DNA of 64,000 nucleotides from Portulaca oleracea. Its lineage: Eukaryota; Streptophyta; Magnoliopsida; Caryophyllales; Portulacaceae. Below are positions 34,791-45,233 of the stretch, piece by piece. The position numbers were made by a program, and so were the translations under genes. The notes under the pieces are model-generated. The model did not search any database, was not told where the DNA came from, and saw only the letters and a program-made list of their open reading frames with translations. The stretch spans positions 9,561,501 through 9,625,500 of the forward strand of contig CM055868.1 in assembly GCA_029582165.1 (NCBI GenBank), given 5' to 3'. Within the stretch, counting starts at the first letter, position 1; each line of letters starts with the position of its first letter.

Positions 34791-35021
34791 ATTAAAATTT
34801 AGTTTGCCGACAACGAATTAAATGCAAATATTTATATAAAAATTATTGATCAATAGCACTAAATGCAAACAGTGGAAATACTATGCAAATAGTAAATGAA
34901 TTAATTGCAAATAGTAACAAACCCGTTTTCGACCCGTAACCCGAAATGACCCAAAACAACGAAAAGACCAAAATATCCAACCTGAAATGACCCGTTCAAA
35001 CCCGTTTTGCCATCTCTACTT
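34791..35021 (-). mobile_element. hAT-type MITE end
   Basis: On minus the segment begins TAGAGATGGCAAAACGGGTT at 35017 and continues with GGGTCATTTCGGGTTGGATA and GGGTTACGGGTCG, the subterminal style of plant hAT MITEs. The other terminus is not found. It may mark the right junction between virus and MULE1. Confidence 0.4.
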
Positions 35022-35340
35022 ACAAACAACTTATTATAATAATATTAATTAACACAATTTTAACATAATCAACATAATAATTATAATTAACAACATTGAT
35101 TACCTTAATAATAATATTATAAATAAAATTAACAATAACAATTAACATAATTGACATACTATAATAAATTAATAATAATAATAATACTTATAAACAACTT
35201 ATTATAATAATATTAATTAACAAAATTTTAACATAATTAACATAACAATTATAATTAACAACATTGATTACCTTAATAATAATATTATAAATAAATAAAT
35301 AAATAATATTAACATATTATACATAAATAATAATATTAAC
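35022..35340. repeat. 167-bp AT-rich tandem duplication, MULE1 right side
   Basis: AACAACTTATTATAATAATA begins two direct copies 167 bp apart (35022 and 35189), the second partial. AT-rich counterpart of the repeat on the left side of MULE1. Confidence 0.8.
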
Positions 35341-35389
35341 ATTTTATAAATATTTTGAAAATTTTTTTAAAAAAAAAATTTCCAGAAAA

Positions 35390-35580
35390 TTGGTCGGTGC
35401 TGCGCCTAGGATGCACGCCGACCGGCGGCGTTGCCGTGCCCAGATCTGGGCGGCGCCGCGGCGGTGCCATGCAGAACGTGCGACAACACCATGGCGATTG
35501 TCGCCACGGCGCACTGCACGCCAGATCTGAGCAACGCCGTAGGCCGTTAGGCATTGCAGGCGCACCGGCGAATTTCCGGA
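35390..35580. other. GC-rich subterminal block of MULE1
   Basis: An abrupt island of high GC with repeated GCCG/CGGC and an imperfect inverted structure, followed by the sequence CTAACCTCTTCCTCTTCATT and an AG-rich tract leading to the right terminus. MULE2 has the same arrangement at 48180-48660, which argues that it is part of the element. Confidence 0.65.
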
Positions 35581-35847
35581 AATTATTATTATTTTTTTTC
35601 AAAATTAAAAGTTACAAACTAACCTCTTCCTCTTCATTTGAATTATCACCTTCTCTTGACATTTTAGGTTAAATTTCAAAAATAAATCAAAATATTAGAG
35701 AGAGAATGTTAGGGATAGTGAGGGGAGAGTGAGGGGAGAGTGAGAGGAGAGGGAAGAGAGTTGAAATATATGAAGGGCAAAAACGTCTTTTGGGTGGGCG
35801 ACAATAGTAAAAAGGGGGGCGACATTAAGCAATACCCTTATTTTTTA

Positions 35848-36206
35848 CCTTTTTTCTTCATTTTATGTATTTTTCATTATTTTAAAATTTTCAATTTAGC
35901 TCAAGAGTATGGTCGAAATTTTCAAGGTTAAAATATGCAGGAAAATAAAAAGAATAGAAAGAGCAATTTTGTTTCTTTTGTTTGGGTTTGGGAAAAAATA
36001 TAGGGAAGAAAGATCTAAAAACTTCTTTCCTTTTGTTTGGAAACATGAGCCAAAAAAAAAAGAAAAAACTAAATAAAATAAATCTCTCTTCTGTGTATGT
36101 ATGTAAAATTATGTGTATGTTAATACATAACTCCTCTTATCTTTATGGAAATTATTTTTAATATTTTCTTTTTTGTATAATCATTTTGATCTCCCTTCAC
36201 CTCGGT
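35848..36206. other. Spacer, nothing recognised
   Basis: AT-rich sequence between the end of MULE1 and the hAT MITE, with no ORF or repeat I can support. Confidence 0.5.
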
Positions 36207-36840
36207 TAGGGATGACGATGGGTCGGGTTTGGGGCGGCTAGAGTCGTACCCTTACCCGTACCAGATTTCAAAATCAATACCCTTATCCTTACCCATATTT
36301 AGCAGGTACTAAAAATTAACACCCTTACCCGTACCCATTGGGTATGTTGATATAACAAGTACTATTCGAGTATAAATAAAAATTAAATTATACCACGCAT
36401 TTTATACGCACAAATTTACGTGGCACTGCGATTCTCGAGGAACTCTAAACTACGGGAGGACTGAGAGTCTAAGACTCGTAAATGAAAAAAGGAAGGAGGA
36501 AGGGTAGTTGGGTACTGACATTAGAATTTAGATCAAGATGAAGTGCAATATTAAAAATGATTTTCATGATTTTTTTTTTAAATTATGGGCCAAATCGTGT
36601 AACAGACCAAATTAGGCTATGGGCTAAGTCCAATTGGGTGTGGAATATGGGCCGAGGGAGTGCGAACTGTGTGGGTGCTTTAAGTGCGGGTCGGGTACCC
36701 ACCAAGTCCTCCTTTATACCCGTACCCACACCCACACCCGCACCCGTACCCACATTTTTTTAAAAACATTACCCATATCAGTTTTTCCCACATTAAGTAG
36801 GAGCGAGTATCCGCGGGTACGGGTATTATTACCACCCCTA
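36207..36840. mobile_element. Non-autonomous hAT element (634 bp)
   Basis: Ends TAGGGATGACGATGGGTCGG and, on minus, TAGGGGTGGTAATAATACCC. Subterminal ACCCGTACCC repeats occur on both sides. Flanked by 8-mers ACCTCGGT (36199-36206) and ACCTTGAT (36841-36848), 6 of 8 matching, consistent with an old hAT insertion. No transposase. Confidence 0.75.
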
Positions 36841-37139
36841 ACCTTGATGATATGAATTTCTATATTCTTTCGATTTCAACATTTCGACAAACTTTTTGCG
36901 GGTACAAGTATTATTTACTATACGTCGCCCACCTTTCGCAGAATATTCTCCAACTTTTCCCTCCAACCTCATAACCTCATTCTCTACCTTCTCTCTAGTT
37001 TATCTCTCCAGAAAACTCTCTCAACCAACGACCACCAGACACTACCGTCATCCCGGGATACCGAGTGGTAACAATCGAAGAAGTTGAGGTATGTTTTGAA
37101 TTATTTGATTTGAATTTTTGTTCTTCGAAAATTCGGGCT

Positions 37140-37370
37140 GAAAATCACAATTTTGCGGAAAAAAACGGCTGTTGCGCGTTTTTTGGGGCAAAACGCACAG
37201 TGCCGCGTGAAATTTACGGCGACAGGTTGTCGCACAGCGATCTCGGCAAGTCCGACGGTTGCGGCAAAAAACGCGCGGCAGTCGTGCCGGCGATTGCGGC
37301 GAAAATCGTGTGGCCGGTGGCCGCCGTCAAGCGCGGCAAACGCGCGGCACCGGCGGCAATTTTTTTTTAA
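37140..37370. other. GC-rich subterminal block of MULE2, left side
   Basis: GC-rich island with GCGCGGCA/CGCGCGGCAC repeats and GATCTCGGCAAGTCCGACGG, analogous to the right-side block at 48180-48370. Open frames through it are compositional artefacts. Confidence 0.5.
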
Positions 37371-37659
37371 TTTATTAATATTGATAAATAATTAATAATA
37401 TTGTTATTAATTATATTACTTTACATATGATTAGTTACTAATATGAATTATTATATATATGTTTATATTAATAATGTTATTGTTATTATGTTGTTAATAA
37501 TAATATTAATTATTATGTGTATATTTATATTAAATTATTTTATTGTTGTTAATATTTCTATTAGTTTTCTACAAAATATTGCAATTATTATTAATATTAA
37601 TAATATGTATCATTGTAAGTTTGTTATATTTTTATTAATAATAAATAATAGCATTGTTA
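37371..37659. repeat. AT-rich MULE2 segment
   Basis: TTAATATTATTATT-type simple sequence, counterpart of the AT-rich repeat in MULE1 (19090-19620). It ends where the virus-carrying element begins. Confidence 0.6.
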
Positions 37660-37872
37660 GTAATTATTAGGGGTGTTCAACGGTTCCCCGTTTCCGTTTT
37701 CGGTGCACCGCTTCATGGTTTTTTCGTCAATTCTATTGGTAGGTGTCGCTGTAGTACGTAGCAGCTATGAAATTACAATGCATGATTGTTGTATTCTTCT
37801 TGATGTCGGAAGAATCCTTTTGTTTTTGTTTTCTTATTTTTGTTTTACGAAACTTTTTATTTTAAATATCTT

Positions 37873-38043
37873 CTTATTTTGATGACTCATCTGCATCTGT
37901 GTAGATATTGCCTCCAGGTGTGGGTGTCCTGTAGCCTGATTTTGACTCTTCATAAATTTCAAATTATTGAATCAGGCTACTGGATACCTACACCTGGAGG
38001 CAATATCTACACAGATGCAGATGAATCATCAAAATAAGAAGAT
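37873..38043. repeat. ~75-bp-arm palindrome next to the virus promoter
   Basis: CATCTGCATCTGTGTAGATA and GGTGTGGGTGTCCTGTAGCC on the left are repeated inverted on the right, around a ~30-nt loop TTTGACTCTTCATAAATTTC. The plus-strand right arm reads GYWIPTPGGNIYTDADESSK before a stop and could be the tail of a transactivator ORF, so the left arm would be an inverted duplicate made at integration. Confidence 0.8.
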
Positions 38044-38054
38044 ATTTAGCAAAA

Positions 38055-38122
38055 AATGATGTAATTTGCAAGTATGTGACGCATGTAGTGACGTGGTGTT
38101 AAGCCTCTTCCATCTATAAATA
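38055..38122 (+). promoter_or_regulatory. Pararetrovirus 35S-type promoter, copy 2
   Basis: Two TGACG motifs (38077-38081, 38089-38093) spaced 12 bp apart form a canonical as-1 arrangement. TATAAATA follows at 38115-38122. Better preserved than in copy 1. Confidence 0.8.
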
Positions 38123-38232
38123 AGGGGCAGTAATAAGTAGGAGGGGCAGGGTGTGTTTGAGAGAGTTCTTGTATGTTTGAGTGTTTAAGGTTTGTAAAAA
38201 TGTTCTAAGTTCTTCCCATTTGGGAAAACAGC

Positions 38233-38238
38233 AATAAA
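38233..38238 (+). terminator. Poly(A) signal of viral leader, copy 2
   Basis: AATAAA about 115 bp after the TATA box, the usual place for the pararetrovirus polyadenylation signal that is read through on the first pass and used at the transcript end. Confidence 0.55.
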
Positions 38239-38302
38239 ATAAGTTTGTTTTTATAAATTCTAAATATCTTTATATCTTTCCAAATCTGAGAGAAGGAGAG
38301 AT

Positions 38303-39112
38303 TGTAAAACCCCGAAAATTTCTATTAAAGTCTACCGTTAAATTTCCTGATGTGTGTTATTTTTCCGTTTAATTATATACTATTTACACGTGGAGCTTTT
38401 GGGACCGCGACTGAGGTTGTTGAAATTTTTAGAGTCTGAAAATTATCAGTTAAGAAAGTTTTGGCTACCAACTGATTTTATTGGGATCAGTTGTGGGATC
38501 CATTTTAAAAGACAATGTTATTTTTAGGAGAAAATTTTTATGAGAGGTGTTGGGAATTTTTAGTGATTGAAAAATATCAGTTGGAAAATTTTTGAGTATC
38601 GGCTAATTTTATTTGGGATCAGTTTGGAATTTATTTTGTAAGTTTTTTCTCCTATGGGATTCCCTCCCACTGCCTTGAACCCCTCAACGCACTCCCTCGG
38701 TTCTCCTCCTCTTTTTCTTTATTCTCTTCTTTTGCTTTCCTACTGCCCGACACCGCATGCAACACCCACTCCCCTTTCTCTCTCTCACACCCACTCCCTC
38801 TTTTTCTCTCTCTTTTTCTTTTTCTCTTTCCCGGTTCCCCTTTCTCTTTCTCTTTTTCTCTTTCTCTTTTTCTCTTTTTCTCTCTTTTTTCTTTCCTCTA
38901 CTCCGGTCACCACCACAACCACCACACCACCACCTAGCCGCCGCCCAGTCACTGGACGTCTACCAGCCACCGCCCAGTCACCGCCAGCACCACCTCTTTG
39001 GCTTGATAGTATACACCCTAACCCTCATTTTCTCTCTCTATATATTTTGGGTTGAGTTAGAATATTTCCTATTATCATTATTATTATGTTCTATTATTTT
39101 TACTAAGTCTTA

Positions 39113-39144
<32 letters not shown>

Positions 39145-40952
39145 TGCTTATTTTATGAGTTTTTATTTATGTTATTAATATATTGCTATTTCATGTTTTA
39201 ATAAGTTTTTATAAATTATTATTAAGTACGTAATTTTGTTATTAAGTTCGTAATTTTTATTATTTAAATTTTTAATTTTATTATCTAGTTTCAGAAGTTT
39301 ATTATTAAGTTTTGTCAGTTTATTATTAAGTTTTCGTAAGATTATTATTACGTTTCGCATTGGTATTTTTAAGATATTAAGTTATTATTAAGCCCCGTGT
39401 TATTATTATTAGTTTTTTTATAAGTTATTAAGTTCGTATTATTATTATTATTATAAGTTAATTTTAAATTTGTGATTTTATTAAGTCTGGTATTATTATT
39501 ATTTTTCATAAGTTATTATTAAGTTTGTGATTTTATTAAGTTTCGTATTATTATAAAGTTTCGTGTCATTATTATTATGTTCAAAAACCCTACGTAATAT
39601 TATTATTAAAGTATTAGTATCGAGTTTTTAAATGTGTTGTTCCGATATTATTATATTATTTTAGAAAAGGTGTGTGGGATAGTTATGCTTGTTACATGGC
39701 TAACTAAAGGCTAAGGTTGGGATATGGTAGGATTCGTGCGTAACTAACTATAGTAAAAGTCGAGTATTTTTTAGAAGTTTATATTGGAATTTTAGGTCTG
39801 AGCGAGACGACGTGGTAGTTAACTCCCGTGTGTAAGTGTTGCAGTAAAAGAAAGTTGTTCAGGTAATGTCTATGTCCTAATCCCCATTGGGATGCTATTT
39901 TATATGTTTTATGATTTTAATCTGTTTTATGCAACAAGCATCCCGTAGGGGATTTTCTGTAAAATTTGACTGTCTGATTTGGATGTCTGTGAGTTCTTTT
40001 CAGAGTTAAATAAAACGTGACAGTCTTTTAAACTCTGAGATTTTATTCTGTCGATTTTGGAAATTGGGTTGGGTTTTGTTGAAAAGTCTGACATCCGAAC
40101 TTTAAGATACTAATAATCAAAGTGAAACCATAAGCGGGTTGCGGGTAACAACCCGAAGACCAGGATCTGCTCTTGCAGGGGAGTTATCAAGAGATCGGGG
40201 AGTCCCGATATGTTTCTGTTATATCTGCGGGTAACCACCCAGAGACCAGGATCTGTTCCTGCAGGGGAGTTATCAAGAGATCGGGGAGTCCCGATATGTT
40301 TCTGAGATCTGGACTGGCCATCCATGTTCTGTTTCTGAGTTCTGACATTCTGGGGATAGGCAAATCCCGCCCGCATAATAAAATTCTGATTGTTTTCTGA
40401 GGAAATGATTACTCTGTTTCTGATTTATGATGTCTGTTTCTGAATTGTTGAAATGTCCGTTGAGATTTATGGAACGTGGTGATTCTGAGTTAAAGGTTTG
40501 TACTGCTGGTCTTTAAAGTTCTGTTATTTATGAACTCTGGTTATTTCTGGGTTGGGATTCAAATGAGTTGCGAACAGGTTTGACTCTCAAATGAATTGAA
40601 ATGAAATTTAAACCGTTTTGACAGTTAGGGGTAGACATTATTGAGATTTCCCCTCATTTTTGTAAATGTTTTGTTTTCAGGTGAAGATCAGTTATGTGAT
40701 GGGAATGGGAACTAGCAGTGAGGACGTCCAGAGTTTTAGATAATGTTAAGTTATGTTATTTCTGAAATTCGAAGTTCTCTTTCGGTTGCTAAGTCAAAGT
40801 TCGTAGTTTGTTTTATTAATCAATGTTCTTGCCTTGTATTCCTTCGGGGATACGGCAGTGACGCCCGAATTAAAGCTGAGTCTTCCGCTGGATTTTTGTC
40901 AACGTTAGTTTGACTGTGACGTTTTTCATAATCGAATTTCCGGGGCGTTACA
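38303..40952 (+). mobile_element. Solo LTR (2650 bp), gypsy-type, splitting the viral leader
   Basis: TGTAAAACCCCGAAA...GGGGCGTTACA, flanked by a perfect 5-bp duplication GAGAT (38298-38302, 40953-40957). It has the same start, end and internal landmarks (GACATTATTGAG, GCCTTGTATTCCTTCGGGGA) as 51502-54886, so one family. Contains a CTTT/CTCT tract (38770-38890), TTA-rich sequence and a two-copy repeat with CCAGGATCTG (40141-40305). No internal domain remains. Confidence 0.88.
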
Positions 40953-41231
40953 GAGATTGTGAGGTTAGAAAGCCAAAGTAAGTCCAGTAAGACCTGAGGA
41001 GAAGGCGTGGCGGCAGGCTTAACAATTTCCAAACTCTCCATATTTCAGAAGAAGAAATGTATGAATTTATTTTTGAAATTTATAAATTCAATTTATTTTA
41101 TTCTGTGAGTACCAATATAAATATTATAAAGAAATCACATCAAAGTTAAAGTTGGTTGAGACTCTAATTTGCACTCTAAGAAATAGTTTTAAACCTTTTT
41201 CTACAAAAAGTTGTCAAACCCTTGAGATTAA

Positions 41232-41243
41232 TGGTATCTGAGC
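41232..41243 (+). other. tRNA-Met primer binding site, virus copy 2 (one mismatch)
   Basis: TGGTATCTGAGC, differing at one base from TGGTATCAGAGC of copy 1. ORF starts 27 bp later. Confidence 0.8.
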
Positions 41244-41270
41244 CTAGCATACAAAGAAAAAAGCAATAAA

Positions 41271-41501
41271 ATGAATAAAGAACATGATAAAGTAATTTTC
41301 CGCAGAACTTTAGATATGAATCTAGAAAAATTTAGAATAGAAATAATGACCGGTATATATTGTGAAGATGGATTATTAAGATTAATTAACTATTTATGTC
41401 AAAATAAAATAAAATGTATAAATTTTCACACCAAAATCATATATTTAGCTGAAAGAATATCTGAAATTCATTTTTCAAGTGTAAGGAATAAATATGTTTA
41501 A
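41271..41501 (+). CDS. Endogenous virus ORF after primer site, copy 2 (76 aa)
   Basis: Starts MNKEHDKVIFRRTLDMNLEK and is intact. Homologous along its length to 33943-34167, with conserved cysteine in LINYLCQNK. Overlaps the next ORF by 8 bp. Role unknown. Confidence 0.7.
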   Translation: MNKEHDKVIFRRTLDMNLEKFRIEIMTGIYCEDGLLRLINYLCQNKIKCINFHTKIIYLAERISEIHFSSVRNKYV

Positions 41502-41848
41502 AAACAGATTTCAATCTAATTGTAGATTAACTAAAGAAGGAGATTATGCTTCTGGACATACATTTTATCTTCCTGAACTAAAAGTATATAATATTCAAGA
41601 AGCCTGGAATTTTTTAAGATCATTTGATCAAACAACAAAAAGTTTTAGAAAAATTTTATTAGAGCATAAAAAATCAAGCTAGATACACATATTTAGTAAC
41701 ATTACCCTCAAGTGTGCACAGAAATACATTAAATTTAATAAAAGACCAAATTGTTTTATTAGAAAAAACGTTTGAATATACTATTTGGTATGAACCTAAT
41801 AAAACATTAGACGAATCTGTTATATATTATTTTACAGACGAAAAATAA
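41494..41848 (+). pseudogene. Endogenous virus second small ORF, copy 2, frameshifted
   Basis: Starts MFKNRFQSNCRLTKEGDYAS and runs to IQEAWNFLRSFDQTTKSF, then a frameshift near 41678 breaks it. The remaining LVTLPSSVHRNTLNLIKDQ and FTDEK stop are in another frame. It lacks the MITE seen in copy 1. Viral sequence ends within ~20 bp of this stop. Confidence 0.75.
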
Positions 41849-42143
41849 AGTAAATTTAAAATAAAAAGTTTCGTAAAACAAAAATAAGAAAACAAAAACA
41901 AAAGGATTCTTCCGACATCAAGAAGAATACAACAATCATGCATTGTAATGTCATAGTTGCTACGTACGACAACGACATCTACCAATAGAATTGACGAAAA
42001 AAGCATGAAGCGGTCCACTGATAAGGGAAACGGGGAACCGTTGAACACCCCTAATAATTATAGCATTAGTAATGTTATAAACTATTAATATTATTATTTA
42101 CATATATATATTATTGTTTATGTTGTTAGTAATATGCTAAGTA

Positions 42144-42147
<4 letters not shown>

Positions 42148-42176
<29 letters not shown>

Positions 42177-42180
42177 TATA
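42148..42180. repeat. (ATT)n microsatellite
   Basis: About nine ATT units in MULE2 upstream of the PMD gene. Confidence 0.9.
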
Positions 42181-42373
42181 TACTATTGTTTAGGGTGTAG
42201 TATGGTTTGTTGATATTATACTGTTGCCGTTGTTATATTTAATACATTTTAATGTTGTGTTTTATTATTATGTTTTTTAGCGTTATTAAATCATGTTTAT
42301 TGATAGGGACTAATTATTATTAATATCATCTATGATTATGTTTTTATTTATATACTATTGTTTAGGGTGTACT

Positions 42374-44977
42374 ATGGCAAGCAAGGGCAAGGGTACAAGG
42401 TTTATTGATAAGGACCCTCACAAACGTAAAGTGCCCGCGTCAGCACGACGTGCCGACCGAGGTAGAGGAGCAACTGATGATGCGGTTGGCCAGCCGGAGG
42501 ACACGCACAGTTAGACAACGCAAGGCTTGGCTGACCATCTCAACAAATATATGGATGAGTCGACCGACACGGAGACAACGGGGGACGGTGGGACCGGGTC
42601 TGATGTCCCAGAGATGATACCTACTTCAGTCGCGCCTCCTTCTGGGCAAGTTTACATGCCAACGGGTTTCATGCCTATGAGAGATGCATCAGAGAAGTTT
42701 GCCCCAATTCTACAGCGGGGACAAGGAAGCGGTTCCGCTACCGGTGATGCTGGGACCATCAGCAGGCATAGTAACAGGAGTCGGAGTGATGATGACGCTT
42801 GGAAGATTACCGGTGACGTGGCCGGGGCCGTTATACCGAGCTTTGGAGGTCACATTACCCGGGTAATATGGGAGGGTCGGGAGCGTTCGCCTCATGCAGT
42901 TGTTGAGTGCGCGACGAAGAGAAATGCTTTGAGGGATTTGAGGTCAATGAGGTCCACGATGGATCCCATATGCCAGGCTGCACCGGAAAGGATTCAAATC
43001 ACCACTTTGGTGGACTTGATGTATGAGCACATCGATATGACGTTGGTCTCGGCGTTCGTTGAGAGGTGGCAACCTGACACGAACACATTTCACCTTCCCT
43101 TCGGTGAAATGACAATCATGTTGCATGATGTGCAACATGTTAGGATCGAAGAGCACTCAAGCAACCACAAACAATATGAAATAATAGCGGAAAAGAAATA
43201 AGAAATTTGACACCGGAGGTTTAACGTGGAAAAAAACCCAACGCGGGAAAAAAATCACGGAATTGATGCACTAGTAATATGTGGATTACAATACAATGGT
43301 TGTGTTCCTCTCTGTCTCACCACTCTGGGATATTCTTTATGGGATACAAAATAGGGAGAACCTGAACCCTAATATATACTAGGAGAAACAAGAGAGAACT
43401 AGGTTAATATTAACGTAAACACCAAAAATATCGCCACACACATGTGAGCCTAGTTCTTGGCCCAACAGCAAGGGACGCTGGTTGGGGGCATCAAAGCGCT
43501 GGCAGGGGGCATGCCCTAATGGGGCGCTGTCGAGGGGTTACGGATGCTAGCAGCTTGCAACCCTTTTCGCCCACTGGGAGAGACGCTGGCGGGGGGCTCT
43601 AGGACGCTTCTAGTGTCTTGCTTCACAACACGCTGGTGAAAGTCTCCTTTGTTGCCCTCGTTCTTCCACATTTTTCCTCCTTCCTTCTCCCATTTGGTCT
43701 CCACACCCAACATAACATATCTTGGGTCTTGCAGTTGATGGACTGATGCCTGATTGTCTTGATCGGGAGGTGGTTAACGGGTACGTGCCGTCTATTTTCC
43801 AGAAGAGAATGGATGAACTGAAGACCTTGCACACTTATGACAAGGGTGCCACACTTGACGTTGATTTGAGGTTGATATGTACATCGCCCGATTATCCCAT
43901 TCCCCATAGGACAAGGGCGTGGTTGTTGAGTTTGATGGGAAACACTATCCTCTTGGACAAATCGAGGGATAGAGTTCGGCCGCATCTGTGGCCTAGCATT
44001 GACGCTGTCGTCGATCGCGTTGCTTGGGGTACGATTACATTGACGTACCTTCATCGACAGTTAGGTGCGGTGAGCAGGGATGGGACAGCGAAGGTGGCTG
44101 GGTGTTTGACCCTGTTGTAGGCCTGGATCAATGAGTACTTTCTTGATTTTAGGCTACACAGAGAGCGACCGGTTCATGGGCCTCGCCCAAGCAGGTGATT
44201 TCCCAGAAGAGAATCGAGATCGGAACAGCGACTCCGAACGTTGAGGGAGTCCCTAGACGCGTTGACGCCGGATCATGTGTGTTGGGCCCCATATGGACGT
44301 GCCCCCTACAAGTCATGCCCGAGGACGTTGTACATGGGCCCCATTCATGCATACGACATCACTGAGTCGTACATGCCTGATTGCGTGGTCCGTCAATTAG
44401 GGCACCAACAACATATCCCCCATAGGTTGACCATATCGAAGAGCGCTCACCGACCGTCGAAGGGGCCGTACAAAGTGGAATTTATAGAGACTAACGTCAG
44501 CTCGGACTGGTTAGGGTTTCCGATCGGAAACAAATTGTCAGTGATTGATCTGCCTCGCACAAAATGTATGTCATGGGAAGTGGATAATGACTACAACGAT
44601 TGGTACGTGGCACATACTCACAAATTCTTGATAAGCAACGCCTCCGCCAGCCAATCCACAGTCGATGAGCATACGTCGCTCGAACAGGTATAAACCACTT
44701 AGCATATTCTAATATTTTGTTTTAGAATAATATTGTTTTCGGATGGTGGATTTCATGGTTGGCATAACTGCATTATTTTGTGTTTTATTTTTAATGAAAG
44801 TGGGCCTATAACTGGGCCTCATTAGTGGAGCGTGGGAGGCAGCCACCCCAACCGGATAAAGAGACAGCGCAAGTGAGTCTTCAGTGGTATAATGAGATGA
44901 TCAAGATGCACGGGCGTTGGTGCGGTCAGATGCATATCCAGGTCCCCCAACAGCAAGACGATGAGCAGGAGGAGTAG
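42374..44977 (+). pseudogene. Plant mobile domain gene of MULE2, broken
   Basis: Starts MASKGKGTRFIDKDPHKRKV, with an in-frame TAG at 42512. The PMD core is FHLPFGEMTIMLHDVQH (43090), then a copia solo LTR (43138-43712), resuming with LGLAVDGLMPDCLDREV, LLSLMGNTILLDKSRDRVRP and AWGTITLTYLHRQLG. A TAG replaces Gln in LTLLQAW (about 44117). Intron 44688-44800, last exon to 44977 (GRWCGQMHIQVPQQ). Compared with MULE1 the central frame is better preserved, but stops and the LTR disable it. Confidence 0.82.
43138..43712 (+). mobile_element. Copia-type solo LTR (575 bp) in the MULE2 PMD gene
   Basis: TGTTAGGATCG...CACCCAACA, flanked by CAACA (43133-43137) and TAACA (43713-43717), 4 of 5 matching. 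The MULE1 paralogue reads straight through (GTGCAACATATATTGGG), confirming the insertion site. No primer site or gag inside. Confidence 0.85.
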
Positions 44978-45233
44978 ATTTTGTTTTCAATTGTAATTGT
45001 GGTTTGTGTACCCTAAACTTAGTATTGTCGTACTATTTAACTGGTTTTAAGTTTAGATTAGTAATGTCATACAATGTAAGTTTCCATTTAACTATGGTAA
45101 ATTTTTATGTTTAAATTTAATTGTGCATGACTATGTATTGTGACAAAAAATACCAAATAAGTAAGTAACCCTCCACAACAAAACCAAATAAATAACCAAA
45201 TAAATACATATAGTTTAACATCTAAGACAATCA
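44978..45233. other. Spacer between convergent MULE2 genes
   Basis: AT-rich spacer between the PMD stop and the OTU stop, the same arrangement as MULE1. No further feature. Confidence 0.5.

Larger units (their letters stand above)
18800..35838. mobile_element. Mutator-like element copy 1 (MULE1), heavily interrupted
   Basis: Left end at 18800 and right end at 35838 carry the same inverted sequence, GTCGCCCCCCTTTTT then ACTATTGTCG. They are flanked by near-identical 9-mers TTATTTTTC (18791-18799) and TTATTTTTT (35839-35847), as expected of Mutator-type insertions. Contents in order: AT-rich repeat, foldback, PMD gene (+), OTU protease exon (-), solo LTR, transposase exon (-), pararetrovirus, AT-rich repeat and a GC-rich subterminal block. 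The 5' part of the transposase gene that copy 2 has at 47715-48000 is missing, so the virus insertion or a later event deleted it. Confidence 0.75.
37668..42053. mobile_element. hAT-like element with 200-bp inverted ends enclosing pararetrovirus copy 2
   Basis: Left end 37668-37872 and right end 41851-42053 are inverted copies at roughly 93% by eye, both starting TAGGGGTGTTCAACGGTTCC. They are flanked by GTAATTAT (37660-37667) and ATAATTAT (42054-42061), 7 of 8 matching, as for a hAT insertion. Between them lie a palindrome, a 35S-type promoter, leader, primer site and two viral ORFs, plus a solo LTR. Either the transposon captured viral DNA or the virus integrated into it. Confidence 0.75.

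Noticed and set aside
35355..35672. GC-rich ORFs on both strands at the MULE1 right end
   Set aside because: The open frames come from high GC and inverted repeats. No motif, and the MULE2 counterpart does not preserve the frame.
38654..39158. Pro/Ser/Phe-rich ORFs of 133 codons
   Set aside because: They lie in pyrimidine-rich low-complexity sequence of a solo LTR.
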